The translations under genes were made by a program, and so were the position numbers. A DNA stretch of 64,000 nt from Bursaphelenchus xylophilus (taxonomy: Eukaryota > Nematoda > Chromadorea > Rhabditida > Aphelenchoididae): positions 9,734,001 through 9,798,000 of the forward strand of contig CAJFCV020000002.1 of assembly GCA_904066235.2 (NCBI GenBank). Direction: 5' to 3'. The first letter of the stretch is position 1, and every line of letters begins with the position of its first letter. The notes under the pieces are model-generated. The model worked only from the letters and a program-made list of their open reading frames with translations. It was not told the DNA's origin and did no database searches. Shown here piece by piece: positions 15,900 to 28,189 of the stretch.

Positions 15900-18800
15900 G
15901 GGCGATAAGGTCATAACAAGTTTACAACAAAATTTCAGAGGTCCCAAGGGCTCATCGTATCCCAAAATAAACTTCCCTACATACAACAAACACTTCAATA
16001 ACGGAGAAAAATCATCTTGGTCACTTGCGCCATAGTTACAAAAAAACGAGACTTTTTGAAAAACCAAAAATTCGCCTTTTTTCAATTTCAATTTAATAAA
16101 ACACCTTACCTACACAAACGCCTTTGTTTCAGCCTCTACCCTACATACAGACTATAAATAAACAGCGCCTCAGCATAAACACCAAACAAAGTGCGCTCGG
16201 CCAGCACGGCGGCCGCTCGGACCAAAGTTTGGGAGGGCCCGCGGAAACGGAACAACAAAATGTAGAATAGCGAGGAGTGAGGAAAGAAAGGAGGTGACAA
16301 AATAACCAATTTGAAGGTGTGGGTGAGAAAATTCGTGTAGGTAAAAAGAACGGACCGAAAATCCCACCGGGCCCCCGGGCGGATGAATGACGCTATGAAA
16401 AAACAGCTCGTTCCGGAGAGGATTTGCGGGCTGCGCCTTAGGGCATGATGGAGAACAAGCGGCATTGTCGGAAGATATAGACGTGGGAGAGGGGCAAAAT
16501 ACGCTGTTGAAAATTGTTACTAAATTTACAATTTTTTCAAATCTGTCTGAAAATCGAATGTGCTGAATGGAGACTGAAATTGGCCTAAAATACGAATATT
16601 TTTGAATGTTTTTTTGCTTTAGGTACACTCTATAGGTCCTGCAGTTTCTATTCTAATCACTAATCTTTTTCTACCCGCTGATTTTTTGGGCGAAAAATCC
16701 ATTTTTTCTTCCACAAGAGCTTTGGTTGTGAGGCTCAAAAGAACCTCCCAAATTTCCTCCAAAAACTCGTAAAATACCTCCAGTTACCTACCACATACTT
16801 TCTCTCCGACACCACTACAACTTCAAACACCCAGTCATTCGCCCTAATACCCCTATTACCCGCTGAAGTCGGCGTCAATGAAGTCGACATTCTCGCCGGA
16901 CGAAAAGCGCCCCCCGGCCCAGGGATTAGGCCCTCCCGGATTACCTGGCGTGAAAGCGAGTAATCGCGAGTCAAAAGACCGCCCCGAAAATTAATATCCT
17001 TATTCAGCGCCACATTGGCTGACAGAGATTTGCGTCCCCAAATCCGATAATTTCCAAAGACGCAGCAACGGAAATCGTAATAATGAATTTTTGGACGAAA
17101 AATTGTAATATTGGAGGATGTGTACTAATTTGAGGATGGGATAAATTGTAGGCAAAAAGGGCATAGTAAAAATGGGCAATGTTTGTGAAGGTGGGGGTTT
17201 GAGGGTCTCCGGGTGAGGCAAGGGGCGACTTTTGGGTAATATTGTAAAATGAGATTTTTTGACTGAAAAATTGAGTGTTTAAAATACGACACATGCAATA
17301 ATGGCATAAGAGATTTTCAGTTGGCTAATAATTTCGGATTTTAACACAAAAAAGTTTTTACAAATTTGGCCAAGACGTAAAAATTTTGTTCGGCCAAGAA
17401 TCTGAAACCTCTCAAAAATAATTTGCAACAGCCAGAAAATGTTTTCTCATCAATTTTGAGGCCGAAAATTGAAAAGAAATCCGAAAAACGAGAAAAATTC
17501 GGGCTGAATCATTGGAGAAACTCATGGCCATTTGGGATGACATGGCCACAAAGGGACATGAAAAAGTATACTTTGTAGTCCTTCGAGAGTGTCGGAAAAC
17601 AAATTTCCCCCACCAAGCGGGATGAATAAACAATTTTGAGGGCAAGTCTGGGGCGCAGCTCGCGGATTCCGGAAATGTCTCGGGCGCAGCTCGCCATCAT
17701 GATTTGTGTTGAATTTCGCTATCAAGGTACTGTAGACGAATAGTCATGAGCCAGCCGACTCTCATAATGAAAATTCAGCCGGTTAATTGTCCTTGTGTAA
17801 TATTAAATTTCCGGAATGCTACTGTTCTCGAAGTGTCAGGAATTGCACCTGCCCTGAGGCGATTCTGCAAGAAAGAAATATTAGGAATGAAACACTGATT
17901 ATGTGAGAATGCAAACGATGTGTGAAGAATTCGCGTTATCAGAGAAAAAGGGGCAAAGAAAGACAAATTATATTGTACTAGATATCTAATGTTGACAAAG
18001 TAATAGTGACAGTATAAAGCAATGCTGACTTGAATTTTGACTTTTAATATGTTTATCATGGTCTTTCAAGAACACATGACAAGTATAAAGCAGATTAGAG
18101 GTATTTAATGCAATGAATTATATTGCACTAGACATCTGATCTAAAAATTGTCGAAAATAGCCAAAAACACTTTTGTTATCCCAAATAGTTTATCACTAGC
18201 TACGGTTATGACCTTTCAAAGTCATATACGATGTTCAAATACCAAAGATTTGTCATTAAGCCTAAAATACGGCCCCTTATTCCTAAAAAATTCCAATTCT
18301 CTCACATCATTTCCTCGGAAATCTATACGGTGGCCGCTACAAAACTACATCAAGATCAGCGGTTGTCATGACAAACCTGCTGCAAATGTTGTGGGAAAAT
18401 GGGTAAATAAGCGCGGGTACGGTGTAAAGTGCCCGCGAGAGAAAAGTGGGTTAAAAACAGAGGAAGAAAGTATATTTATAAATTGTTGGAAGCGGGGAAA
18501 ACAGAATTGTAATGGCCTTGTTTTGGATGCAATTAGATGCACGCGGCGTTCCGCACATTCTGAATACGTGAGCAACATTAGAGGGTAAAATAAAAATGTG
18601 AAATGAATAAAAGATTTGGGTCCCGGCGCGAAAACTTGGGGAAATGGAGTGTTTTTTGCCGCACTATGGAATTTATAAGCTTTACTATGCTTTGTAAAAA
18701 AATTCAGGTCAAAAATGCGACAATTATAGGGTAAATTTTGGGTCCCACCACGAAATCCCTGAAAATCAGGGAAAGTCATCAAAAAGGTAATTTTTTGAAA

Positions 18801-18960
18801 TTTCAGGTATTCCAAAGCTTCTATTATACATTTCAACGTCATTTTAAAATTTTTAACGAATTTAGAAGCCAGATTTTTAAACTTTTTTTGGCTTCGAAAG
18901 GTCGAAACATTGATATGTTATTATACGCATACTTGGTAAAATACGTAACCTGGTGAGAGC
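15900..18960. other. Gene-less region with a GC-rich block
   Basis: No gene is supported. A GC-richer block at 16160-16480 contains CCAGCACGGCGGCCGCTC and resembles the islands near gpb-1. Two copies of GGGCGCAGCTCGC occur at about 17650 and 17687, and TATATTGTACTAG / TATATTGCACTAG at 17975 and 18122. The 146-residue plus-strand open frame at 18148-18588 has no ATG context, splice partner or recognisable domain and I do not call it. Confidence 0.4.
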
Positions 18961-18999
18961 ACCAGTTTCACCCTTCCACCACAAGCCTCATGTTTGATT

Positions 19000-19290
19000 A
19001 TAGCAAACCAATTTCTGACCTCAAAAACTCCTCAAAATCTTCCACTCCCCAAAGCTCAAGAACCGGGCTGTTCCGGGAAGCGGCTGCTGCTGGGCCGGCC
19101 GCTCATAAAATACAACCAAAAAATCACATAAAAATGGCGGTCACGTTCCAATGTAATTGTTCTTTCGTCAAACAAAATTATCTTTTGCAAATTTTTGGGT
19201 CTCGCGGCAAGCGGCAATGTTTATCTTGTATAAATAAACCACTAATTAGATTGGGCGATATCTTAAACAAGCGGAGTTTTTAAATGTTTC
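19000..19290. promoter_or_regulatory. Possible conserved regulatory block
   Basis: Moderate-GC block with CTGCTGGGCCGGCCGC and homeodomain-type ACTAATTAGATTG within unrelated AT-rich DNA. Suggestive of an enhancer only by composition. Confidence 0.2.
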
Positions 19291-19960
19291 AGATTTTATG
19301 GAGACATTCTAAGAGCCTCAAGGTTTTGGGAAAGTTGTTTTTCTGGAATTTAAAAGGGTGTACAGTAGGTTAAAAAATGATATTATACATGGCCATCAAA
19401 TATTAAGGGGTATAGGTTGGAGGGTGGAGAATGCAGGTGGTATGTAAAACTGGTTAGGAATTTGCGATTTGAAAAACAGTTGAAGCAAGGTAAAAGTCAG
19501 TGGTCAAAAATGTTTGGAATTGGTTGAAAAGGTGACATGTTATACGATAAACTTCAAGATGGCATTTTTAGAGGCTTTGAAATATTTTATGTCAATGTTA
19601 TGCTGAATGTAGTGGTAAGAGATGCAGAAAATGTTACAATCTTGAGAAATAGCATATCCAACAATATCATAGAGACTAAAGTATATCAATAGGTCTGAAA
19701 CCATAATTCTGTGAGCAAATTTATATTGTACTAGGGATTAATGGGAAGAATTGCAGAAAAAGCCGTAAAAAAGTTAACTGTCGAATAAATTCCTAGAATA
19801 GCCTTTTACTACGCTACTTAAAATCAATAACTACTTTATTGCTACAACTCCTAAAGAGCCTGAAACACAGTAACAACGCAAAATCCTCAAAAATCCATCG
19901 ACTACATGCTTTGAAACCCGGTTGAAAAGTAATCTGCACCCAGCGAAGCCCTGAAACCCC
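19290..19960. other. AT-rich intergenic DNA
   Basis: No gene or clear element; one TATATTGTACTAG motif copy near 19728. Confidence 0.4.
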
Positions 19961-20500
19961 ATCATGATCATCTGGAATCCTGAAGGCGGTTGGGCCGGAG
20001 GAGTGAAGCGAAAAAACGTAACCAAAAAGTCTCTTCTTCCTTCTTCTTTTGGGCCGACGATGCGTTTTCTTGAGGCCGTCTTCTTCTTCTTCTCCCCTCC
20101 GGCCCGCCGGCGTCCCCCCACTTCTCTCTCCACAGCACGTACAGCATTTTGGGTCCGACAGCATTCTGTGCCCCCAGAAATGGTTGGGCCGCGCCTCGCA
20201 AGTTCACTCGCACAACATTCTGACCCAGAAGAATTCGAGGCCGGCGCAGACGGCCGCTCTTCGGCCGCCATCGTGCCGCGAAGCCGGCCAGAGAGCGGGG
20301 GAAGACGGAGACGGGAGAAAGAGCGAAGCCCAGACACCCCTTCCCCCACACGAAAATTCCTCGCCCGTCCGCCGTGGCGGCCGAACGCAGCGGTGCGCGC
20401 ATTTGACCCACCGCCTTGGGCACTCTTTTTTTCCTCGTCTCAGGCACTTTTATGGCCAAAAAAGCGTCGTCTGCGCCTCGACACTTTTTCGTTTTGGGAA
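19960..20500. promoter_or_regulatory. GC-rich island
   Basis: GC-rich stretch with simultaneous long open frames on both strands (for example 212 aa plus, 199 aa minus), which is what low stop density predicts. The peptides are Arg/Ser/Pro-rich without domains. Probably regulatory rather than coding. Confidence 0.35.
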
Positions 20501-21110
20501 ATGCGGAAACAGTCAAAGGGTCAACAAGGTAAAAAGCAGAGAAAAGGATGGAAAAATGAAGAAACAAAGGATCGGGTTGGGAATTTAGTAACGATATTTT
20601 GAAGCGAAGTAAAAACGGTAATTACTGAGGGGCCAGGAAATTTAGATAGAGCAATTATGGAGCCGGCACGAGGATTTTTTGAGAATAATATAATAGAAAG
20701 GAATTCCAAATGAAATGTTTGAATTGAAAAAAATAAAAAATTAAATAAAAAATGTAACAAATAAAGGGGTTCTCAAGCGATAAAAAAATTTAGACGGTGT
20801 ACTTTAAAGCTGCACTTTTCATGGAAAGAGGAGTATAGTAAGGAGGAAAAAGAGACTTATGTAATGGTAAAATCAAAATACGAAAAAAAAACTTGAAAAG
20901 AACCCTTCCGAAAACTTTCATGTTGGTGGAAAAAAATAATTCTTGACAGAAGAAATTAGGAAATATACTTTAAATAGATCAACAAAATTTTTAGTTTTTG
21001 GAGGCGCAAAAAATTCCAATTTTACTAACATTTTTGCTCCAGAAGTTCCAATGTTTTTCGAAAATTGCTAGTAAAACAGATAGCCAGAAGCTTTAAAAAA
21101 TTGCGATTTT
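20500..21110. other. AT-rich intergenic DNA
   Basis: No gene, RNA or clear repeat seen. Confidence 0.4.
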
Positions 21111-21117
21111 AATGTAT

Positions 21118-21488
21118 GCACTTTTTTTAGCTCGCGCTTTGCGGGCGCCGCCGAGATATTGAACGATTTTTGCCGCCGAGAGAGCACGCTCAACGTGGAG
21201 AGCGGTCAGAGAGAAAAGCGCTTTTTGGCCATAACTTTGGCAGTTTCGTGCGGAAAAATTTGATTTTTTGTAGAAACATTGTTCTTTACGGTTGAAATAG
21301 GCATGAAACTTTTCGTGCCGAAATTCGGCAAAAAGTCCCAAATTTTCGCCGACTTTCGATCTAAAAATCTCGGTTGTTTCTGCAAAGCGCGAGCTAGGAT
21401 TCTCGCATATATCTTAGAAAAAATTGCTTTAAATTTGTGCCAAGTTTCATCAAAATCTGAGCGTCACACTTCAAGTACTTCCCTTGTT
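21118..21488. mobile_element. Family B MITE, left end lost
   Basis: Starts inside the element at the TTTAGCTCGCGCTTTGCGGG block and runs to the right terminus AGCGTCACACTTCAAGTACT then CCCTTGTTA. The left ~75 bp are missing. Confidence 0.75.
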
Positions 21489-21639
21489 AGTAAAATTATG
21501 TGTTTTATAATATACATATATTATTCATAAAACAGCCCCCAAATACTTCAACTTCTAAAAAATTCAACTTATCCCAGTAACCTTTACTCCCTCACTCCCC
21601 ATTCAAAAAAAGTTAAAAAAGCAAAATCCAACCGCATCC

Positions 21640-21900
21640 ATAAAAAAATTTTTCGGCCGCTTTTTCCCCTCCAACCCTGCCCGTGCGCTTTTCGGCGTGC
21701 GCAAAAGCCCTGTGGCACAAAAAATTCTGCCGCAAAACCGGGCGGTCAACAGGCCTTGAGGGCCGCGAGGACACAGCGAAAAATGGGGGAATTCGAGAGA
21801 TTTTCGCTCTTTTTATTTTTCTCTGCTCTTCTGCGGCTCTCCGCCACACAGCCTTTCTTGGCGCTTTGCTGTGGGGATTCGGTTGTTTACTGGGGAAGTA
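21640..21900. promoter_or_regulatory. Small GC-rich island
   Basis: GGCCGC-rich block with overlapping open frames on both strands, similar in texture to the islands at 11.6, 14.2, 20.0 and 24.3 kb. Confidence 0.25.
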
Positions 21901-22005
21901 AGTAAGCAAGAAGGAGATATACGGGATTAACAAGAATTGAAATTGAATAAAATGAGGAAGAATAGAGGGGAATATGGGTAAAATACGATACTTATAACCT
22001 CGGAT

Positions 22006-22197
22006 CCGTTGAAAACTCATCAAATTGCTTTATTTAATCAAAAATTATCAAAATTCATCATCTTTCGGTGATTTTCCTCAATTTTCAATATAAATCTATA
22101 TTACACTTGGTCTCAACTGAGGAGAAAAGCATCTTCAAAGGGCCGTAGTACAACATAAAGACCTTTACATAAAAATTTAGCTATATGTCACCACAAA
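22006..22197. repeat. 190 bp dispersed direct repeat, copy 1
   Basis: Nearly identical to 26046-26236 in the same orientation; both contain TTCATCATCTTTCGGTGATT and end TACATAAA(A/G)TTTAGCTAT. This copy ends 5 bp before the foldback element at 22202. Confidence 0.8.
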
Positions 22198-22201
22198 TTT
22201 A

Positions 22202-23794
22202 AAGTGCGAGGTTCTCCAAGCCAGAGCGCAAATAAGGACTGTTCCCGCTGTGGGACCCAACACGGCGGGTCTCTCTCGCTAAAAAATAAAAAAATTATTT
22301 TTTTATTGTTTGAAATGGTACAAAGAAGGTGAAAGATGAGTGAAGATCACTGAAAAAAGGTATGTTTTTTGTGTTTTCTGATTTAGGGCAGCTCGGCAAA
22401 AATTTTTACGACAGCTGATCCAAGATTTTTTGTGTTTTGGGCGAATGAAGGTAATTTTGGGCATTCCTAAGCATGAAAATGGGTGTAGCTTTCCAAAGAA
22501 CCATCCAGGAGTGATGTTGATCGAGTTTTTGCCAAGTTAGAGCCAATCCCTTCAGCAAACTACCTAGTATAATATAATTTTTTTCCAGGATTTTGTATTG
22601 GAATGCAGCCAGACGGCTAAATTTCACCTCAAGGACTCGCTGAAGCCAGAAGAGGAGACGACACCATTCAAATTCCATGTGGATGGCTTTTTCCGAAGCT
22701 GATGTCAACGTCGAAAAGGTGAGTTTTTCTTGGTTTGCACATTTTAGGTCGGGAAATCCATTGCTTCTTGAGCAAGGCAATGGGTGTAGCTTCCCAAACA
22801 TGCTATCTGGTATGCGGTTGCTTCATCTTGCGCCACATCCGGCCCACTGTTGTTTCTAGTGTAATATAATTTTTCCAGGTGAAAACGCTCCCCGACCGCG
22901 AAGCTTCGACGATGCGAAACGTCTGGGACAGTATATGGGCGATAAAGGTCTCATCGATGGCAAACACTGAGGAGAACCGAAACAATTTATTATTGTAAAA
23001 ACACACCAAATGTATTAATCATAAAATATTATACCGTTGATCTGGATATTGCTGAACCTGTCTTTACTGAGCTCTTTAGATAAGGCTGGCGGGCATGGGA
23101 GGCGAATGGGCCGGTTTTCCTGTAAAAATTATATTACACTAAAAACAACAGTGGGCCGGATGTGGCGCAGGATGAAGCAACCGCATTCCAGATAGCATGT
23201 TTGGGAAGCTAAACCCATTGCCTTGCTCAAGAAGCAATGGATTTCCCGACCTAAAATGTGAAAACCAAGAAAAACTCACCTTTTCGACGTTGACATCAGC
23301 TTCGGAAAAAGCCATCCACATGGAATTTGAATGGTGTCGTCTCCTCTTCTGGCTTCAGCGAGTCCTTGAGGTGAAATTTAGCCGTCTGGCTGCATTCCAA
23401 TACAAAATCCTGGAAAAAATTATATTATACTAGGTAGTTTGCTGAAGGGATTGGCTCTAACTTGGCAAAAACTCGATCAACATCACTCCTGGATGGTTCT
23501 TTGGAAAGCTACACCCATTTTCATGCTTAGGAATGCCCAAAATTACCTTCATTCGCCCAAAACACAAAAATCTTGGATCAGCTGTCGTAAAAATTTTTGC
23601 CGAGCTGCCCTAAATCAGAAAACACAAAAAACATACCTTTTTTCAGTGATCTTCACTCATCTTTCACCTTCTTTGTACCATTTCAAACAATAAAAAAATA
23701 ATTTTTTTATTTTTTAGCGAGAGAGACCCGCCGTGTTGGGTCCCACAGCGGGAACAGTCCTTATTTGCGCTCTGGCTTGGAGAACCTCGCACTT
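22202..23794. mobile_element. Foldback element with ~680 bp inverted arms, TA-flanked
   Basis: Left arm 22202-22880 and right arm 23117-23794 are near-perfect inverted copies, separated by about 236 bp. Outer ends read AAGTGCGAGGTTCTCCAAGC and its complement, with TA on each side (22200-22201, 23795-23796), as expected of a TA-target DNA transposon. The arms contain exon-like pieces with good splice sites: an open block at 22387-22450, and another from a TTTTTTTCCAG acceptor near 22590 to a GTGAGT donor near 22719. The spacer continues with different open frames on each strand. No transposase is evident. It may be a non-autonomous long-TIR transposon that captured gene sequence, or an inverted gene duplication. 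Confidence 0.82.
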
Positions 23795-23799
23795 TAACC

Positions 23800-24240
23800 T
23801 TTAGTCCAAAAAACGGTGATTCTCAAGAAGAAATCGAAATTTTCCTGTTCTAATGACAATGTAGAGCTCGAGTTTGATGTGGTTTACGCTTTGTATGGTA
23901 ATTGACAAATTCCAGTTATGTTTGAAATACGGTTTCGTCAAAATGGTCACAATTAGAATGATATTTTCGCCAAGATCCACCAAAAAACGGACAAAATAGG
24001 GTGAGCGGTAAATTAAACCGCCTATAACAAGATACCACAAACTCTACGAACGGCCAAAAGTATTTCAACTTTTTCTACAACTCCAATACTCCTTGGCTCC
24101 CATCGCCTTATATCTCTGGCGCTCTCCCTTTTCTTCGAATTCTCTCGTTTCTCTAGCCCACTCTCTAAATTTTCCCGTTTCTCTCGTCCTCTCCCAATTT
24201 TCTCCACTCTCTCGGCTCCAATTCGATTCTCTGGATCTGC
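23800..24240. other. Intergenic DNA
   Basis: AT-rich, then a pyrimidine-rich CTCTCTC stretch at 24110-24230. No gene seen. Confidence 0.4.
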
Positions 24241-24640
24241 AGCGAATTCCCCGGAGGGCCCAGAGTCTCCGGCCTTTTTCTATGGCCAAAAAAGTCGGGG
24301 GAAAAATGAAGAAAAAACGCTTTTTTAGTCAAAAAAAGAAGGAAAAGCCGGAGAGAGAGACTGGTTTTCCGGCCCAAACCGCAGGCCAAAAAGCTCCGCT
24401 GCCTGAGGGCCTGGAGGGGGAAAATGCAGCAGTGAGTGCGAAACGCCTCCGGGGTTTACCCAAACTCCCGGCCGGACCGCCGAAAGGGTGCCAAACGGCT
24501 TTTTGGGCCGCTTCTCGGCCGCTCTCCCCGTTTCGCGCGATATTTCCGCGGGTTTCTCTGGAATCTCTCCAAAACAGCGGCTATTTCGGAGGCCGGCGGT
24601 TTTTAGCCTTGGCCAGAATGTTGGTCCGGCCCAATTCAAT
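24240..24640. promoter_or_regulatory. GC-rich island
   Basis: GGCCGG-rich block with open frames on both strands (217 aa plus, 104 aa minus) lacking any domain; composition matches the other islands. Confidence 0.3.
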
Positions 24641-24649
24641 TGAAAATAA

Positions 24650-25850
24650 AAAAGAGAATCGAGCGAGAGAGATGGGGGGAATGAGAGAGAGGTCAGAGAA
24701 AAAAAGCGAGAGAGAATGGGAAATGAAGAGGGTCAAGAGAAAATGAGCAATTTTAGAGCGATTTTAAAGGAAAATTAGGGGATTTTAGAGGGATTAAGGA
24801 GTAAAGGCAGTGAGTAGTAGTCAGGGGTGAAAAAAATAAAATTTTTGAAAAATCAAAAAATCCAAAAAATCAAAAAAATCTTTTTATTTGTGTAAGACAT
24901 AATAAACTAGAGCAGAAAAAAATTAATATACCAATTGAAAAAAATCGAAAATTCAAAAAAATCTCAAAATTTTTTTTATATTTTCAAAAAAAAATGAAAC
25001 CCAAAACACAAGCTAACGCGTTTACTTCCGCGGAAAGTTCAGAAAATTACTCTGCCCAAAAAAGGGTACGTAAATGAAAATTTCAAAAATAAAATACTCT
25101 AAAGAGAGTAGTTGAACCGGAACAAAAAAAGTTGAGGAATGTTGAGAGCAGAAGATTAAAAATTGATAAAGACCATAAAAAAAGAAAAGTGTGGTCGTAA
25201 AACGCTCAGCTGAATATATCATCGTAGCTATTATACTTGTGAGGGGTGAGAATTTTTTAATTTGATAAAATTGAAAAAAAAAAAATAATTTTTTGATGGA
25301 ACAAACAACCAAAAAAACTGTTGTTATAGGAAGGTTTTGTTGTAAGGAGGCTTAAAATCTGGCATGGAGTGCCCCAAGAGTCACAAAAAGATCCCAAGTG
25401 ACCCTTGAGACCTGCAAAATTGTTTGTTATATACAGTAGTTTGCTATACAGAGGTTTTTTCTAATTTTAAAATACGTGATTTAGCAAACGTATAACGCCT
25501 TTTTCTCATTCAATTTCATAAATGCAAATTGACTCAGAATCTGATTATGCGATGATTATGTAAATAATACGCTTTATTTTTTATGCTACATAGATTATCT
25601 CATCTCCAAAAAATCGTTGAATGTCTTGACTACAGCTGGAAGAGGTCTGAAAAAAAATTGCTAAACTCCTTATAAGGAGATTTTTTTATTTATTTAAAAT
25701 ACGTTGAGACATCTTGGAACTGCTATAAAATATAGCAGAGCCTCTGAGAAAAAAATTCCCATTCGACAAAACCTCTCTATAACAAACAATTTCCAAGGTT
25801 CCAATATACAGTTTTAAGTCAAAATAAACCTCTATACAACGTCGTCCGTC
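24650..25850. other. AT-rich gene-less region
   Basis: Long A/T homopolymer runs. At 25740-25870 there is a dispersed motif (CTATAACAAAC-type) also found in the arrays at 54.3-55.7 kb. No gene or RNA seen. Confidence 0.4.
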
Positions 25851-26045
25851 TATAACAAATTATTTTTTTTTGCTCTTATGTGTAGAATATAATATGTTGT
25901 GCAAAATTTTGCATGTGCCTCGCGATCAAAAGTCCTTGGAATTTTCTGCGACTCTGCACTGTGCATTTTGTGCGATAACTCGAAAAAATCGAAAAAACAT
26001 TCTGCACCGTGCATCCGTCCCAAAAAGTGAGTTTGCACAGTTTAT

Positions 26046-26236
26046 AAGCTTGGAACTGTTGAAAAACCATCAGCTTACTTTTATTTAATCAAAAATTGTC
26101 AAAATTCATCATCTTTCGGTGATTTTCCACAATTTTCAATATAAATCTATATTACACTTGGTCTCAACCGACGAGAAAAGCATCTTCAAAGGACCGTAGT
26201 ACAACATAAAGACCTTTACATAAAAGTTTAGCTATT
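26046..26236. repeat. 190 bp dispersed direct repeat, copy 2
   Basis: Partner of the block at 22006-22197. It is not next to any foldback element here, which shows the repeat is independent of the element at 22202. Confidence 0.8.
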
Positions 26237-26239
26237 CAT

Positions 26240-26700
26240 TTTTTTGCCCTGCAACGCGCGCAATTCCCATTTTTCGCATCGACAAATCATTTGCGACAAA
26301 ATTTGTGGGCCGCAAGAAATTCCCAGAACCTTCTGCCTCGAGGGCATTCACAAGAATCCCCAACAAAATTTTTGCAAAGCCAAAAAAACATCTAATCCAA
26401 GAAGTCAATCGGATAACAAGATAAATCGGATTTGTCGATGTTTCGAACATCGCCGCTTATCGGGATGACCTCGAAAGTGCTGTCTTTTTTGTAATCAACT
26501 TGATGTTTTTTTGGGGGAAAAAGAGAAGATTGGTGAAGGAGAGATAAGTTTGTTACAATTCTGCGGTTCCGTGAGGAAGTCTGCCGAATGTTGGACGGAT
26601 GTTGCAGAAAAGGATGAAAAAAAAAGAAATTGAAAAAGGGAAAAACTGAAGATTAAAGTGTGAAGAGTGGGGAACAAAAATGGAAATTCATGAGAAGTAA
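26240..26700. other. Intergenic DNA
   Basis: No gene seen; short open frames on both strands without context. Confidence 0.35.
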
Positions 26701-26709
26701 TGGGGCTTT

Positions 26710-26857
26710 ACTACGTTCCAGAAAGTGCGTAGACTTTTTTGTCGTTAGTCGCACAGTACATATCAAAATGTTTCAAAAAGGATCGCGTCCCGCAACATAT
26801 ATTTGCAGGTGCAAAAAAAGGCCGAAAAGAGTCTACGCACTTTCTGAAACGACTAGT
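26710..26857. mobile_element. Family C MITE
   Basis: Begins ACTACGTTCCAGAAAGTGCG and ends with the complement CGCACTTTCTGAAACGACTA then GT. Shares its terminal ACTAGT with the next element. Confidence 0.75.
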
Positions 26858-27041
26858 AGTCCGTTTGTAAAGTCGCTGGAGTGAAATCGATGACATTGCG
26901 AAGGAAAAAAGTTTGCTTTGCACTGTGCAATTTCTTGCTTTTTGCACCGTGCAATAGGCTTTTTCGGGATGTCGCACCCTGACTTTTTCTGCTCCGTGGA
27001 TGAGGCAAAAATCACTCCAGCGACTTTGCGAACAAACTAGT
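26852..27041. mobile_element. Family C MITE, sharing an end with its neighbour
   Basis: ACTAGTAGTCCGTTTGTAAA at the left and GACTTTGCGAACAAACTAGT at the right, with TTTGCACTGTGCAA inside. Same subtype as the copy nested at 32498-32693. Confidence 0.78.
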
Positions 27042-27394
27042 ATTATATCACTCTGTCGGAAAAATTGTATGGGTTCGCCGCGCCTTGGATTGTCATCGCT
27101 TTGCGACGGCTACCCACGGCCACAGATTTGGTGTTGCGGCGATAAGGCTTATGGCATGGTAAAGATGAGGCTTAGGGCATGGTAAAATGCCGAAAAAAAA
27201 TTTTCGGGGGTTTTGAGTCTAGCAAAAATTTTCATGGTTAAACTCGCAGAATTGCCTCGAATTAAAAAAAAAATTTTGGTTTTTTGACTTTGATAATTAT
27301 TTTTTTTTTTGCAGAGACATCTCCATAAGCCAGAAAAAGAAATGCAGTGAAAATTAGCCCACTTACAGCTGCTTCCACCGAAAATTTTTAACTT

Positions 27395-27545
27395 GACAGG
27401 ATAAGTACCTCAAGTGCAACGCTCAGATCTCGATAAAACTGATACACCTTTCTGGAATTGATACTTGCTCTATGCCCAAGATGTGTGCAAAATTTAAAGA
27501 AAATCTAACAAATACCGGTACTGAAAATTTTGGAAACCCTTTCCC
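27395..27545. mobile_element. Family B end fragment
   Basis: AAGTACCTCAAGTGCAACGC is a diverged family B terminus; the rest of the element is absent or replaced by the complete copy beginning at 27561. Confidence 0.5.
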
Positions 27546-27560
27546 TCTGAAACCATTCTT

Positions 27561-28009
27561 ACAAGGGAAGTACCCCAAGTGCGACGCTCAGATTTCGATG
27601 AAACTTGGCACAGTTCTACAATATTTTTTTTAAATATATGCGGGAATCCTAGCTCGCGCTTTGCAGAAACAACCGAGAATTTTAGATCGAAAGTAGGCGA
27701 AATTTGACACTTTTTGATGAAGTTCGGCACAAAAAGTTTCATGCCTATTTCTACCATAGAGGGTAACGTTTCTACAAAAAATCAATTTTTTCCGCACGAA
27801 ACTTGCAAAGTTATGATCAAAAAGCGTTTTCCTCTCTGACCGCTCTCCACGTTTAGTGTACTCTCTCGGCGGCAAAGATGGTTCAATATCTTGATGGTGC
27901 TTGCAAAGCGCGAACTAAAACTTTCAGGAATTGTTATTTAGTTCTTGCCCGACGTGTGTGCAAAATTTAAAGAAAATCTGAGCGTCGCACTTGGAGTACT
28001 TCTCTTGTT
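27561..28009. mobile_element. Family B MITE, complete, inverted relative to the first copy
   Basis: Opens ACAAGGGAAGTACCCCAAGT and closes CGTCGCACTTGGAGTACTTC then TCTTGTTG. Internal GAGAGCGGTCAG block reads on the minus strand. Confidence 0.85.
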
Positions 28010-28189
28010 GACTCGAGATTTTAAAAATACCGGTCCTGAAAATTTCGGAAACCTTTCCCTCTGAAACCATGCTTAGCTTACTGCACGATGACCAAAAAAT
28101 ACTGATACATTCTTCTTCCACCCGACCACATTCAACTACTCTTCCGAAACTTCCAAAAAGACGAATCACCCGCACACGTCATCCAATTT

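Noticed and set aside
18148..18588. 146-residue plus-strand frame
   Set aside because: No recognisable domain, irregular composition, and an overlapping 158-residue minus frame; not supported as a gene.
19831..20602. Overlapping 172-212 residue frames on both strands
   Set aside because: Same GC-driven artefact; no domain, and the frames contradict one another.
24093..24746. 217-residue plus-strand frame
   Set aside because: Starts in a CTCTCTC tract and crosses a GC island; composition follows base bias and no splice-flanked exon is visible.
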